A stretch of DNA of 64,000 nt from Lachnospiraceae bacterium (GTDB lineage Bacteria > Bacillota > Clostridia > Lachnospirales > Lachnospiraceae), in NCBI GenBank assembly GCA_022510685.1, contig JAFLTA010000004.1:41105-105104 (forward strand), in the 5' to 3' direction. Below are positions 54,107-62,756 of this stretch, one piece after another. The position numbers and the translations under genes were made by a program. How positions within the stretch are numbered: position 1 is the first letter of the stretch; every line of letters starts with the position of its first letter. Below the pieces are notes generated by a model. It saw nothing but the letters and a program-made list of their open reading frames with translations, searched no databases and was not told where the DNA came from.

Positions 54107-54526
54107 TCATTTAAGCAGAGCATACTGGTCATCATCCACCGGCTCAAGCCACTCATTGGAAGCACCCTCTGCAGGAACTTCGATTGCAATATGCTGAAAC
54201 CAACTATCCTTTGCTGCGCCATGCCAGTGTTTCACCTCCGGAGGGATATTGACCACATCGCCCGGATGCAGTTCCTGTGCATCTTTTCCCCACTCTTGGT
54301 ACCAGCCTCTGCCACCTGTCACGAGCAAAATCTGACCGCCTTTGTGATGCACATGCCAATGGTTAATCGTTTGTCTTGCAAACGTAACATTTGCCGTTGT
54401 CACTCCTTCTGTCGTAAGCATTTTCAAGTAACATTCTCCTGTAAAATATTGTGAAAATGGATTTTCCTCCCCGATATCAAATACAGCACCTGGTCCTAAA
54501 TCAGCTTTCATCTGTTCTATATCCAT
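54107..54526 (-). CDS. Cupin-domain protein
   Basis: A 139-residue single-domain cupin. Motif 1 is HWHVHHKGGQILLVTGGRG with the His ligands; motif 2 is PGDVVNIPPEVKHWHGA. WYQEWGKDAQEL lies between. GGAGG precedes the ATG, and a strong promoter lies upstream. Related proteins are annotated with carboxymuconolactone decarboxylases, but no such gene is here. Substrate unknown. Confidence 0.88.
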   Translation of the reverse strand: MDIEQMKADLGPGAVFDIGEENPFSQYFTGECYLKMLTTEGVTTANVTFARQTINHWHVHHKGGQILLVTGGRGWYQEWGKDAQELHPGDVVNIPPEVKHWHGAAKDSWFQHIAIEVPAEGASNEWLEPVDDDQYALLK

Positions 54527-54564
54527 AATTTCGTCCTCCTTAATATGGTATTTTACTATCTCTT

Positions 54565-54593
54565 ATTTTATTGCTATCACTTATCTATGTCAA
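54565..54593 (-). promoter_or_regulatory. Promoter of the cupin-kptA unit
   Basis: Minus-strand TTGACA (54588-54593), 17-bp spacer, TAAAAT (54565-54570), about 40 bp before the cupin ATG. Confidence 0.78.
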
Positions 54594-54611
54594 ATACCTC
54601 TTATTTATAAT

Positions 54612-55013
54612 TTACAGTGCTTTTTTCAATTTCTGATTTTCCTTTTTTAATAAACCATTTTCTATTTTAAGGCTCGCCACCTGCTGTTCAAGCAGGCTGA
54701 TCTGGTTCTCCATCGCATGATCTATTATCTTTTTTCTTGGATCGATAATCCCAGCCTGCTGCTCAATGGCTTTGTCCATCTCGTTCCTCACTGACGGATT
54801 TTTATAAAAATTTGAAATTTTTTTAGAAATCAAACCGAAGCGTGGCAGTGGTCTTGCCAAAGGTAACAAAATAAAAACAACAGATATTCCAGTCATTTTT
54901 ACTGACTTGATATCTGCCATGGTTCGTCGAATTTCAGGAAAGAATACAGAAGTAAAAGTAACAGGGCAAAAGCGTGTCGAAACGAAAAATACCACAATCC
55001 CCTTGAGGATCAT
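54612..55013 (-). pseudogene. Possible remnant of a mobile-element gene (DUF6262/TnpC-like C-terminus)
   Basis: The last 75 residues of this frame look real: ISNFYKNPSVRNEMDKAIEQ followed by a leucine coiled coil ending ENQKLKKAL. This is the pattern of the C-terminus of small TnpC/DUF6262 proteins of Tn554-type elements. The upstream part of the frame has no such quality and no ribosome site. I take it as a decayed fragment; no recombinase gene is nearby. Confidence 0.3.
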
Positions 55014-55029
55014 GGTATTTATAGTGATG

Positions 55030-55142
55030 TTATTCGTTTGTCTGTATCGTTTCCGTTTCGATCTTCAACCGCTCAAAAGATGTGTGCTTGTTTAGAAGTT
55101 CTATCACTTCATCAAAAATCACAGAATCCCTAATCTCACTCA
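55030..55142 (-). pseudogene. Short coding remnant after the fructan operon
   Basis: Directly after the 55140-55481 gene, overlapping its TGA, a frame reads LSEIRDSVIFDEVIELLNKH and on to IQTNE-stop. It has natural amino-acid composition but is only about 37 codons long. It is probably the end of a deleted gene. With the fragment before it, the 54.6-55.14 kb stretch looks like a scar; I see nothing else in it. Confidence 0.25.
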
Positions 55143-55481
55143 ACCCTCTTTACAACACAAAACATCGGTTATCTCCAATACTTCCGGCTGCTCTTCAGCC
55201 TTTAACTTAATCCAAATTTCTGTCATTCCAGTATCATTTAACTGGTTATCCCTCTGTATTGTTAGACGATTTTCAGATACCTCAGCTTTGACATCTCCTG
55301 GTACTTCTACAACAGAAAAGCTGTTATCAAATATTGCTGTAAATTTCTGCCCATAAGATTGATGCCCTTTATGTTCTAACTTAAAAACCATCTTAAAATT
55401 TCCATCTCCGTCTTTTCCATCTGCGTATACAAAGACTGTTACACATGTAGATCCTTGATAAATTGCCTGTAAGTTTTCCAT
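55140..55481 (-). CDS. Unknown protein at the end of the fructan operon
   Basis: A 113-residue protein; ATG 55481 with GGAGG nine bases upstream. Beta-rich, starting MENLQAIYQGSTCVTVFVYA. No signal peptide or known motif. It follows the fructokinase gene by 14 bp, so it is translated with the sugar operon. It could be a sugar-binding or regulatory domain, but nothing visible decides this. Confidence 0.6.
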   Translation of the reverse strand: MENLQAIYQGSTCVTVFVYADGKDGDGNFKMVFKLEHKGHQSYGQKFTAIFDNSFSVVEVPGDVKAEVSENRLTIQRDNQLNDTGMTEIWIKLKAEEQPEVLEITDVLCCKEG

Positions 55482-55495
55482 ATCATATATCCTCC

Positions 55496-56473
55496 TTATT
55501 GCATTTCTTCTTTGTTCGTTTCTAAAAACTTCCACACTTCCTCTTCCTCCGGCATGACCTTTAACGCCCCTTTTCTGGTCGTGATAATGGAAGATGCCGC
55601 ATTAGCAAATTCTAGCATTTCATGCAGTTGCTCCATACTCAGATTTTCCAATCCATTCTCTAAAATAAAATTTAACACACAGGCCATAAAAGTATCTCCC
55701 GCCCCGGTCGTCTCAATCGTATTCTTATTTAAGAATGGGGGACATTCCACTTTATTTCCTTTGTAATAAGCCCGACTCCCCTTCTTTCCCATCGTGGCAC
55801 AAATCAGAGGGATGTCATATTCTTTCTGAATGATGGCAATTCCTTCATCAATATCTGATGAACCGGTAAAAAAGGCAATCTCGTCATCGGATATTTTCAG
55901 GATATCACACTGACCAAGTCCATAAGCAATTTTTTCTTTTGCATCTTCCAAACTTTTCCACAATGGCGGTCGTAAGTTGGGATCAAAAGAAATGATAACA
56001 CCGGCTTTTTTTGCAACATCGATTGCCGTTTTCGTAGCCTTTTCCACCTCTGTATCTGTCATCGACAAGCTTCCAAAGTGAAAAATCCGGGTATTTTCCA
56101 AAAGAAAAGTATTAACCTCGTTTTCCCGGAGCATCATATCTGCTCCCGGATTTCGATAAAAAGAAAAACTACGGTCTCCATCCGGAGCAGTATGTACAAA
56201 TGCCAGTGTCGTCGGAACATCTTCATCCATAATCAGATTTCTTATATCAATCTCCTGTTCGGTCACTGCGGTCTTAAGCATTTCGCCAAAAGAATCCCGC
56301 CCAACTTTTCCGATAAAAGCCGTTTTCTTTCCCAGCTTTTGCAGCATGGACAAAACATTGCATGGCGCTCCGCCTGGATTGGCTTCAAAAAGAGGATTCC
56401 CTTGTAGACTGATTCCATTTTCGGTAAAGTCAACCAACAATTCTCCCAGTGCTGTTACATCCATTTTTTTCAT
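55496..56473 (-). CDS. scrK: Fructokinase (PfkB family)
   Basis: Phosphorylates fructose released by the GH32 enzyme, 325 residues. GELLVDFT and the N-terminal NPGGAPCNVLSMLQKLG region bind sugar, and ETTGAGDTFMACVLNFILE has the catalytic Asp and anion hole. GGAGG stands about ten bases before the ATG. It sits between the HPr-like gene and the unknown 113-residue gene. Confidence 0.92.
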   Translation of the reverse strand: MKKMDVTALGELLVDFTENGISLQGNPLFEANPGGAPCNVLSMLQKLGKKTAFIGKVGRDSFGEMLKTAVTEQEIDIRNLIMDEDVPTTLAFVHTAPDGDRSFSFYRNPGADMMLRENEVNTFLLENTRIFHFGSLSMTDTEVEKATKTAIDVAKKAGVIISFDPNLRPPLWKSLEDAKEKIAYGLGQCDILKISDDEIAFFTGSSDIDEGIAIIQKEYDIPLICATMGKKGSRAYYKGNKVECPPFLNKNTIETTGAGDTFMACVLNFILENGLENLSMEQLHEMLEFANAASSIITTRKGALKVMPEEEEVWKFLETNKEEMQ

Positions 56474-56492
56474 ACGCCATTTTCCTCCTGTC

Positions 56493-56729
56493 TTATCCTA
56501 CAATATATTCCTTTAATCCTTCCAAAATCTCTTCTGCCTCATCTTGCTCCGCATAAATCCTTAAACCTACCGGCTTTGATAAATTAATACTGAAAATTCC
56601 CAAAATTGATTTTGCATCAATGATATATCTTCCGCTAATCAAATCAAAATCTGCGTCATATTGGCTGGTGATAGCAACAAATTTTTTTACTCTTTCTATA
56701 CTTTCTAATAATATTTTTACTTCCAGCAT
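56493..56729 (-). CDS. HPr-like protein lacking the phospho-histidine (Crh-like)
   Basis: A 78-residue HPr-fold protein. The segment that in HPr reads GLHARPA is SIERVKKFVAI here, so the EI-phosphorylated His15 is absent. The Ser46 region is kept as DAKSILGIFSINLS, with Ser at residue 41. This is the pattern of Crh, which cannot carry phosphate for sugar transport but can be phosphorylated by HPr kinase and bind CcpA. It lies inside a sugar operon without PTS genes. Confidence 0.85.
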   Translation of the reverse strand: MLEVKILLESIERVKKFVAITSQYDADFDLISGRYIIDAKSILGIFSINLSKPVGLRIYAEQDEAEEILEGLKEYIVG

Positions 56730-56752
56730 GATTTCTCACCTTTTCCTTTCCT

Positions 56753-58252
56753 CTATAAATTTTCTTTTTCAACCAAATCATACTTTACTATATCCATTTT
56801 AACCTCGCCATCTGCACAGAAGGAAATCCCATCTGCCTCTTTTTCCGTATTGATCGTCATGGTCATAACCTGCTCTCCATCATTCACAAAGACCTCCACA
56901 CTGAACTGATCCAGTATCAATCGTAACTTGATATTCCCGTCCTTGTGATTTACCTTGCTTCTGCGCTGATGTATGATCGCTCTTCTGGAACCCGAAAATT
57001 TTCTGTCAATCTTTAAGATATCCTCATGAGGACGAAAACTGACTGAGGTATAATACTTATCATTTTGTGCAACCCTGATTGCAAACTTATGATAAATATT
57101 CTGGATATCGCCGGAATATATATTTAGCTCCAGATCAAGCTTACGTCCTTTGATCCCTTCGAGAGCCAAATTACTTGAAACCGAAACTGCCTTATACTCC
57201 ACTTTTCCGCTTCTCATATCTTCCAGTTCACGAATGGGATTTTGATAAAGTCTTCCATCCTTTACGGAAATTTCTCTTGGCAGGCTCATCTGTCCAAACC
57301 ATGGATCTTCGGTAGTACGGACATTACATGTATCCCAGTTCTGCATCCATCCGATCATTACCCTGCGCCCATCGGGAGTTAAAACCGTCTGAGGGGCATA
57401 AAAATCAACCCCATAGTCAATAGACTGATAACTCTCTTCCGTAAAGGAACAAGTATCCTCATCATACGCACCGATCAGGCATAGAGTCTCATTCCCATTG
57501 TGAAATTCAAATCCCTGCGGCAGCATATCCTGTGGACTGGTAAGCAATACCCACTTCCCATCCAGTTCAAAAAAGTCTGGGCATTCCCACATCTTCCCAA
57601 AGCGGTTATTGTTCGCAACCAACACCTTTTTATAGTTCCAATGAAATGCATCTTCGCTTTCATAGAGTAATATCTGTCCACTTCCATCTGCCGGACGGTT
57701 TCCGATCACACAGTAATAGATTCCATCTTTGCCCCTCCACATTTTAGGATCCCGAAAATCAATCCGGCTGCTGCCTTCCGGCATATCTTTTTCATCCAAT
57801 ACCGGATTGTTTTCGTATTTCTCATAATCTACGCCGTCTCCGACCGCCATGCACTGTCTCTGGATTTCAGAAAAGCCACCATTCTTATGCTTTTCCTTCA
57901 ATACACCTGTATACATCAACAAGTGCCTGCCGTCTGGCAGTTCCAACGCACTCCCTGAATAACAGCCATCCCAATCATATAATTCATCCGGGGCTAAGGC
58001 GGCAGGAAGATACCGCCAATGCAAAAGATCTTTGCTCACCGCATGTCCCCAATGCATAGGACCCCAGTGAGAATCATAGGGATGATACTGGTAAAACATA
58101 TGGTATTCCCCTTTATAATAGGAAAAGCCATTGGGATCATTCATCCAACCGGTACGTGCTGACAGATGAAATGCCGGTCTGTCTTCTTTCTGTATCAGTT
58201 TTTCAGAGACTTCCTCATATTTTCTTGCTTCATGCAATGTCTGACTTGTCAT
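56753..58252 (-). CDS. GH32 beta-fructofuranosidase / sucrose hydrolase
   Basis: A 499-residue intracellular enzyme. WMNDPNG (nucleophile Asp near 39), the FRDPK stabiliser and WECPDF (acid/base Glu) are intact, and a C-terminal beta-sandwich follows. ATG 58252 has GGAGG eight bases upstream. No signal peptide, so the sugar is cut after import. Since import is by ABC transport without phosphorylation, the substrate is probably free sucrose or short fructooligosaccharides, not sucrose 6-phosphate. Confidence 0.93.
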   Translation of the reverse strand: MTSQTLHEARKYEEVSEKLIQKEDRPAFHLSARTGWMNDPNGFSYYKGEYHMFYQYHPYDSHWGPMHWGHAVSKDLLHWRYLPAALAPDELYDWDGCYSGSALELPDGRHLLMYTGVLKEKHKNGGFSEIQRQCMAVGDGVDYEKYENNPVLDEKDMPEGSSRIDFRDPKMWRGKDGIYYCVIGNRPADGSGQILLYESEDAFHWNYKKVLVANNNRFGKMWECPDFFELDGKWVLLTSPQDMLPQGFEFHNGNETLCLIGAYDEDTCSFTEESYQSIDYGVDFYAPQTVLTPDGRRVMIGWMQNWDTCNVRTTEDPWFGQMSLPREISVKDGRLYQNPIRELEDMRSGKVEYKAVSVSSNLALEGIKGRKLDLELNIYSGDIQNIYHKFAIRVAQNDKYYTSVSFRPHEDILKIDRKFSGSRRAIIHQRRSKVNHKDGNIKLRLILDQFSVEVFVNDGEQVMTMTINTEKEADGISFCADGEVKMDIVKYDLVEKENL

Positions 58253-58336
58253 ATCTTTTTCCTCCAACACAAGTATCTCTATGCCAGACACACCTCTGAT
58301 TTAAGAGATGCGCCTGACCAAGCTTCAAGCAATATT

Positions 58337-59434
58337 CTAGAGTTCAATCGCCTCTTCCGTTTCCGAATCAAAGAAATGCATTTTATGAGGCATCATTACG
58401 AATTCTACCTTATCACCAATCTTACTTACTTCATATTTGGATACTCTTGCCACTGTCGTAATGCCACCGAACTCAAAATACAGATTGTTTTCATTTCCCA
58501 TGATCTCCGTATTGTCAATAACTGCCCTCTGCTTATTATCTTTGTACAAATCCATATTCTGGTCATCAAATTTGATATCCTCTCCCCGAATACCCATGAG
58601 TAAGTTATTGGGGTGAGATGTCAGTTTGTCAGTAATGGTGTCGGGCAGAGATACTTTGTTTCCATCCTCAAATACAAGAGTGTCTTTCTCTAGTTTCACT
58701 GGATAAAAATTCATCTGCGGAGAACCGATAAATCCTGCCACGAATTTGTTTGCCGGATGCTCATAGAGTTCCATCGGTGCTCCAATCTGCTGAACCACTC
58801 CGTCCTTCATAATCACAATCCTGTCCGCCATGGTCATAGCCTCCACCTGGTCATGGGTGACATAAATCGTCGTACTTCCCAGTTCGCGATGCAGTTTGCT
58901 GATCTCATTTCTCATGCTGACACGCAGTTTGGCATCCAGATTGGACAATGGCTCATCCATGAGAAAGACCTTTTGGTTCTTCACAATAGCACGCCCCAAA
59001 GCAACTCTCTGTCTCTGACCACCGGACAGATTCTTTGGTTTTCTATAGCGGTATTCCTCCAGACCGAGAATTTTCACTGCCCAATTTACTTTTTTCTCAA
59101 TCTCATCCGCCGGCACTTTCATGTTTTTCAGACCGTAGGAAATATTTTTTTCCACTGTCATATGAGGATACAGTGCATAGTTCTGAAATACCATGGCAAT
59201 TCCACGGTCCATCGGTGCCACCTCATTCATTTTCTTTCCGCCAATCATCAATACTCCGCTGCTGATATCCTCAAATCCGGCAATCATGCGAAGTGTAGTT
59301 GACTTGCCACAGCCAGATGGTCCCACAAAAGCAATAAATTCTTTTTCCTCAATCGCCAGATTGAAATCGGTAACTGCATTTTTATCCGTTTTATCATATT
59401 TTTTACAAACATTTTTTAATTCAATAAAGCTCAT
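58337..59434 (-). CDS. Sugar ABC transporter ATPase (MsmK/UgpC type)
   Basis: A 365-residue ATPase of the CUT1 class. FVGPSGCGKSTTLR, LSGGQRQRVALGRA and FLMDEPLSNLDAKLR are intact, and a C-terminal OB/TOBE regulatory domain follows. In many Firmicutes one such ATPase serves several CUT1 importers. It lies 3 bp after the second permease gene. Confidence 0.94.
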   Translation of the reverse strand: MSFIELKNVCKKYDKTDKNAVTDFNLAIEEKEFIAFVGPSGCGKSTTLRMIAGFEDISSGVLMIGGKKMNEVAPMDRGIAMVFQNYALYPHMTVEKNISYGLKNMKVPADEIEKKVNWAVKILGLEEYRYRKPKNLSGGQRQRVALGRAIVKNQKVFLMDEPLSNLDAKLRVSMRNEISKLHRELGSTTIYVTHDQVEAMTMADRIVIMKDGVVQQIGAPMELYEHPANKFVAGFIGSPQMNFYPVKLEKDTLVFEDGNKVSLPDTITDKLTSHPNNLLMGIRGEDIKFDDQNMDLYKDNKQRAVIDNTEIMGNENNLYFEFGGITTVARVSKYEVSKIGDKVEFVMMPHKMHFFDSETEEAIEL

Positions 59435-59437
59435 TGT

Positions 59438-60289
59438 TTAACCCTCCTTTGATCCTGTTGACACAACACCTTCCACAATCTGTTTTGAAAAGAAAGAATA
59501 AATAATAATAACCGGTATTGTGACCATTGTAATAACTGCTAATGTCTGCCCCATTGTTGTATTATCGTTGGATGTGATCGCATTCAGACCAATCTGTGCG
59601 GTAAGCAGGTCACCGGATGTAAATACCAGTGACGGCCACAGGTAGTCATTCCAAACATTCAAAAATGTAAATACACTGACAGTAGCAACCACGCTTCTGG
59701 ACATTGGAAGTACCATGGTAAAAAAGTACTTAATCGGACTGCAGCGGTCTAACTGTGCTGCTTCATACACATCATCCGGCAAACTGAGAAACACCTGACG
59801 GAACAAAAAGATATTGAATGGGTTCACGATCATCGGAAGGATATAACCGATGACATTATTCAACAATCCTAATTTTGCAATAAACAAAAAGTGGATGGTG
59901 ATGATGGTTTCCATTGGCACGATCATTAACATCATAATAATCATCAGCCAGCGTTCCCGAAACGGAAACTTGATCTTCGCCAAAGCATATCCCGCCAGAC
60001 CATTTACAATTACCCCGAGTACGATCAACACTGCTGCATAAAAGAGTGTATTTAACATATACCGCACAAAGGAAGTGTTGGTTAATACGGTAATATAGTT
60101 GTCAAAAAAGTTTCCATTCAAAGCCGGTGGGACAAATGCCGCCAGAGAATTCATATCACTGGTAATCGCTGCATCTGTCTTGAATGAGTTTGCCAGCATC
60201 CAGAGAACCGGAAATAAAAAGAATAAGGATGCTATCAGCATGATCACTACTAAAATCACATTATTTCTTTTCTGTTTTTTGTTTAACAT
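59438..60289 (-). CDS. Sugar ABC transporter permease (MsmG/MalG type)
   Basis: A 283-residue inner subunit with six helices. The EAA loop reads YEAAQLDRCSPIKYFFTMVLP. ATG 60289 has AAGGAGGAGG just before it and overlaps the end of the first permease gene by 29 bp. CUT1 class, which usually carries oligosaccharides. Confidence 0.93.
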   Translation of the reverse strand: MLNKKQKRNNVILVVIMLIASLFFLFPVLWMLANSFKTDAAITSDMNSLAAFVPPALNGNFFDNYITVLTNTSFVRYMLNTLFYAAVLIVLGVIVNGLAGYALAKIKFPFRERWLMIIMMLMIVPMETIITIHFLFIAKLGLLNNVIGYILPMIVNPFNIFLFRQVFLSLPDDVYEAAQLDRCSPIKYFFTMVLPMSRSVVATVSVFTFLNVWNDYLWPSLVFTSGDLLTAQIGLNAITSNDNTTMGQTLAVITMVTIPVIIIYSFFSKQIVEGVVSTGSKEG

Positions 60290-61160
60290 TTTCCTCCTCC
60301 TTATCTCTGGTTGCAACCGTCTGGATAATAGTAAGTATCATGACAAAAATGGCAAATACAATCGCCATGGTAGATGCCAGACCGATTTCCCAGTTTACTG
60401 TGCCGGTTTCATAGATATCATATACCATTGTATAGGTGGAATGAGAAGGTCCGCCACCTGTCATAACCATCGGCTGCACCAACATACGGAAAGCACCGAT
60501 CGTAATGGTGATGAATACAAAGATGCACAAAGGCTTTAATTCCGGCAGGGTAATATCCTTAAACTTCTGCCAGCTCGTTGCATGATCCATGTCGGCCGCT
60601 TCATAAAGCGCCGGATTGATCGCCTGCAAACCGCCTAAGAAGATAATCATTTGATAACCCACCCCCTGCCATGCACTCATAATTGCAATGGACGGCAATG
60701 CTTGAGAGGCACTGTTGATAAAAGGCTGTGCAGATATTCCGAAATTTGCCAAAATGGAATTTAAGATACCTTCCGGGCTGTAAATCTGTATCCACAAAGT
60801 AGACACAACGGCAAGGGACATAACCACCGGCAGAAAAAATGCCACTTTGAAATACCTTTTACAATAGGTGACTTTGTTGATCAGCAGAGCCAGCCCTAAA
60901 GCACCCAAACCTTGTAGTGGTACAATGATAATCACAAAGTTTACTGTATTGATAAATGCTCTTCGGAAATCTTCATCCTTGAAAATCTGAAAGAAATTGT
61001 CTAAACCCACAAAATGGGTCAGACTAGGATTCAGGGCAAAGAAATCTGTAAAACTAAAGATCAATGTAAGTATCATAGGCAGGAACAGAAAGATCGTAAG
61101 CAACACTAACGCCGGTCCGAAAAATGTCATGCCTAGAATAGATTCTGATTTTTTCTTCAT
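60261..61160 (-). CDS. Sugar ABC transporter permease (MsmF/MalF type)
   Basis: A 299-residue subunit with six helices; the EAA loop is YEAADMDHATSWQKFKDITLP. I take ATG 61160, seven bases after GGTGA; the ATG at 61166 overlaps the binding-protein stop (ATGA), and both imply coupling. The second permease overlaps its 3' end. Confidence 0.93.
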   Translation of the reverse strand: MKKKSESILGMTFFGPALVLLTIFLFLPMILTLIFSFTDFFALNPSLTHFVGLDNFFQIFKDEDFRRAFINTVNFVIIIVPLQGLGALGLALLINKVTYCKRYFKVAFFLPVVMSLAVVSTLWIQIYSPEGILNSILANFGISAQPFINSASQALPSIAIMSAWQGVGYQMIIFLGGLQAINPALYEAADMDHATSWQKFKDITLPELKPLCIFVFITITIGAFRMLVQPMVMTGGGPSHSTYTMVYDIYETGTVNWEIGLASTMAIVFAIFVMILTIIQTVATRDKEEENVKQKTEKK

Positions 61161-61162
61161 CG

Positions 61163-62485
61163 TCATTTCACCGTATAACGCTTTAACTTGGCGTTAATCC
61201 TTTCTATAGATTTATCCAATTCTGTCTGCGGTTCTCTCCCGCTTAATACACAATCCTCTAGTACCTGCTGGAAAGATGTGCTTACCTGCGGATAAACAGG
61301 TGTTTTGGGTCTTGGATGTCCGTAGTTACTCAACTGATTATATAATGCGCTGTAGTTCTCATCGGTCCGGAATACGTCAATGGATTCAAATGCCGCATAG
61401 GTAGATGGGAAATTCTTCGCTTTCTCCCAAAGCATGGTTCCGCTTTCCACGCCACTCATCCACTTCACCAGTTCGGTTGCACCTTCAATATTTTCTGTCT
61501 TGGTAGATGCAGCGTATGCCCACGATCCTGTGGGGGTATACCGCTCCCCGCTCCATACGTCGCTGACAATATACGGTGCAACACCTAAATTAATATCCGG
61601 ATAGCTGGTATAGATGGTATTAACCTCCCATGCTCCATCAAACTTAAATGCGGCACGACCGCTTTCAAATAAACTGTCAATGGGCACTTTGGACATATAC
61701 CCTTTCTCCAGCAGCGTCTTAAAATATTCGATGGTCTCTACATTTTCCGCAGAATTGAATATTCCATCTACTTTCAGTCCGCTGTCATCCACCAGGTTCC
61801 CTTCATTAGACCAGAAAAACGGTGCATAATAGTAGATCGTTGCCTCTCCCACCGGAAATGTCATATCCAGTGCATATCCTTTCTTTGCTTCCATAATAGG
61901 TTGTAACTTTTCCAGAACCTCCAGAAACTCGGAACGGGTCCATGGATGGTCCGCATCCGGCACTTCAATACCTGCCTCCTCTAAAATATCCTTGTTGTAA
62001 TATAGCCCTACACTGGATTCCATAGCACCTAATGCATAGAGCTTATCGTCATAGGTTCCCTGATCGAGAATGGATTCCAAGTATACACTTCTCTCCTCCT
62101 CTGTCAGATCTGCCAGAGGTTGGATAATTCCGTTTGAGGCATAGGCTGCAATATTAGGGCCATCCACTGTCAATACATCCGGAAGGTCCCCGGACATTAC
62201 AGAGGCGTTAATCTTATCCGAATAACCTCCACCACTGTCATTTCTGGGAATGAACTCAATGTCAGCAAAATACTTGCCATCATACTTCTCATTAAATGCT
62301 TCCACTGACTCACGGTAACATCTGCCTTCATCCGTATCTTCAATAGAATGCACCCAGATAGAAAGGTATTGTTCCCCTTCCTCGTATCCGGCAATATCAC
62401 CTGGCTTTGGTATCTTTCCCTGACAGCCGGTCAAAGTACCTGTCATCAGAGAAGTCACCAGTATTGCCGTTAATAATCTCTTCAT
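61163..62485 (-). CDS. Sugar ABC transporter substrate-binding lipoprotein (MsmE type)
   Basis: A 440-residue lipoprotein: signal MKRLLTAILVTSLMTGTLTG with the lipobox LTGC, then an extracellular solute-binding family 1 fold (VMSGDLPDVLTVDG, GAMESSVGLYYNKDILEEAG, TGSWAYAAS). ATG 62485 is eight bases after AAAGGAG; a GTG nine bases earlier overlaps that site. First gene of the operon, with operators in its leader. Substrate probably sucrose or fructooligosaccharide, from the GH32 and fructokinase partners. Confidence 0.93.
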   Translation of the reverse strand: MKRLLTAILVTSLMTGTLTGCQGKIPKPGDIAGYEEGEQYLSIWVHSIEDTDEGRCYRESVEAFNEKYDGKYFADIEFIPRNDSGGGYSDKINASVMSGDLPDVLTVDGPNIAAYASNGIIQPLADLTEEERSVYLESILDQGTYDDKLYALGAMESSVGLYYNKDILEEAGIEVPDADHPWTRSEFLEVLEKLQPIMEAKKGYALDMTFPVGEATIYYYAPFFWSNEGNLVDDSGLKVDGIFNSAENVETIEYFKTLLEKGYMSKVPIDSLFESGRAAFKFDGAWEVNTIYTSYPDINLGVAPYIVSDVWSGERYTPTGSWAYAASTKTENIEGATELVKWMSGVESGTMLWEKAKNFPSTYAAFESIDVFRTDENYSALYNQLSNYGHPRPKTPVYPQVSTSFQQVLEDCVLSGREPQTELDKSIERINAKLKRYTVK

Positions 62486-62552
62486 TCTGCTCACTCCTTT
62501 CTTTGCAATTTGCTAGTTTCATAGATAATTTGTGCCACGTGTATACACTTTT

Positions 62553-62588
62553 TATAACCGATTACATAACCAGTTAAGTAACCGGTTA
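62553..62588 (-). promoter_or_regulatory. LacI-type operators A-C, three decamers 12 bp apart
   Basis: TAACCGATTA (62555-62564), TAACCAGTTA (62567-62576) and TAACCGGTTA (62579-62588), centres exactly 12 bp apart. The third is inside the palindrome AAGTAACCGGTTACTT (62576-62591). They lie just downstream of the -10 of the sugar operon, so a bound repressor would block it. Confidence 0.82.
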
Positions 62589-62601
62589 CTTTTACAGTAA
62601 T

Positions 62602-62630
62602 ATAGTAACACTCTTCCTATGTACTGTCAA
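62602..62630 (-). promoter_or_regulatory. Promoter of the fructan operon
   Basis: Minus-strand TTGACA (62625-62630), 17-bp spacer, TACTAT (62602-62607); the binding-protein ATG is about 117 bp further on, after the operators. Confidence 0.75.
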
Positions 62631-62659
62631 GAAAATTTTTCCTAATTTGGTAAAAAATA

Positions 62660-62681
62660 TAATCGGTTACTTAACCGGTTA
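62660..62681 (+). promoter_or_regulatory. LacI-type operators D-E, two decamers 12 bp apart
   Basis: TAATCGGTTA (62660-62669) and TAACCGGTTA (62672-62681), again 12 bp centre to centre. They lie just upstream of the -35 of the regulator gene. Confidence 0.82.
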
Positions 62682-62690
62682 TATTTTTTG

Positions 62691-62719
62691 TTGTTTTCCC
62701 TTTTCCACTATGTTATTAT
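62691..62719 (+). promoter_or_regulatory. Promoter of the LacI regulator gene
   Basis: TTGTTT (62691-62696), 17-bp spacer, TATTAT (62714-62719) with a TGT extension, about 38 bp before the ATG at 62757. Confidence 0.65.
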
Positions 62720-62756
62720 AGTATATAGAGAATTATACACAGGAGGGGATATTCTT

